A stretch of 25,233 nucleotides of DNA from CAZEHJ01 sp964512485 (GTDB lineage: Bacteria; Bacteroidota; Rhodothermia; Rhodothermales; UBA10348), in assembly GCA_964512485.1 (NCBI GenBank), contig CAZEHJ010000055.1, positions 1 to 25,233 of the forward strand, written 5' to 3'. Within the stretch, counting starts at the first letter, position 1. Each line of letters begins with the position of its first letter. Positions 25,176 through 25,233 of this stretch are shown here, one piece after another. The notes under the pieces are model-generated. The model had not been told where the DNA came from. It made no database searches and saw nothing but the letters and a program-made list of their open reading frames with translations. Both the position numbers and the translations under genes were made by a program.

Positions 25176-25233
25176 TATACGTAATCCGATACGTCAGGTC
25201 GGTTGTCGAGCGCCTTGCGGATGACACCCTGAA
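25175..25233 (-). CDS. C-terminal end of an unidentified operon gene (cut by window edge)
   Basis: The minus-strand frame entering from the right edge encodes GVIRKALDNRPDVSDYV (preceded by Q) and stops at TAG 25175-25177. That stop overlaps the GTG of the GntR gene by one base (TAGTG), a typical coupled junction, so this is probably a real gene 3' end rather than chance. Only 18 residues are visible, too few to name it. In hydroxyproline operons this place often holds a dihydrodipicolinate synthase-like deaminase or a semialdehyde dehydrogenase, but I cannot confirm either. Confidence 0.5.
   Translation of the reverse strand, partial: QGVIRKALDNRPDVSDYV

Overview
The window is chromosomal DNA of moderate GC content, probably from a member of the Bacteroidota/Rhodothermota/Balneolota group. 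The evidence is: an extracellular FG-GAP protein with a type IX secretion C-terminal sorting domain; two large orphan FtsX/MacB-type ABC permeases, one with an N-terminal permease prefix and coupled to a PadR regulator; few Shine-Dalgarno sequences; and a promoter in front of padR that fits the Bacteroidota -33 TTG / -7 TAnnTTTG pattern. The phylum is an inference; the window has no rRNA or tRNA. I see no insertion sequence, prophage, CRISPR array or tRNA. Genes are tightly packed and no gap exceeds about 210 bases.

Layout. (1) 1-195: end of an upstream unit and a strong hairpin terminator, then ilvE (branched-chain aminotransferase) at 196-1122. (2) 1193-4370, minus strand: two seven-repeat FG-GAP/VCBS beta-propeller exoproteins in tandem, only the first with a T9SS tag. 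(3) 4472-7115, minus strand: response regulator, sensor kinase and a queuosine-precursor transporter, the last two 1 nt apart. (4) 7228-11581, plus strand: Gfo/Idh/MocA oxidoreductase, sugar isomerase/epimerase-like TIM barrel, small membrane protein, and a fusion of a Rieske [2Fe-2S] domain to the FMN/[3Fe-4S] domain of glutamate synthase. (5) 11591-17183: padR-permease pair on the minus strand, divergent from a second permease on the plus strand, with a palindromic operator candidate over the padR promoter. (6) 17306-19162: membrane-anchored MutS-family ATPase. (7) 19209-25233, minus strand: an operon running from a cut-off gene through a GntR/FCD regulator, 4-hydroxyproline 2-epimerase, a D-amino-acid (probably D-hydroxyproline) oxidoreductase and a 1002-residue fusion of APH-type kinase, M23 peptidase and class III aminotransferase/phospho-lyase.

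The most interesting system is the last operon. The epimerase and oxidoreductase are the first two steps of trans-4-hydroxy-L-proline breakdown. The kinase and phospho-lyase ends of the fusion resemble the two enzymes that degrade 5-hydroxylysine (hydroxylysine kinase and 5-phosphohydroxylysine phospho-lyase). Hydroxyproline and hydroxylysine are the two signature modified residues of collagen, so the operon may be a combined pathway for collagen-derived amino acids. That link is an inference from domain order and neighbourhood. The second candidate novelty is the Rieske-glutamate synthase fusion, which retains all ligands for two different iron-sulfur clusters but has no amidotransferase domain.
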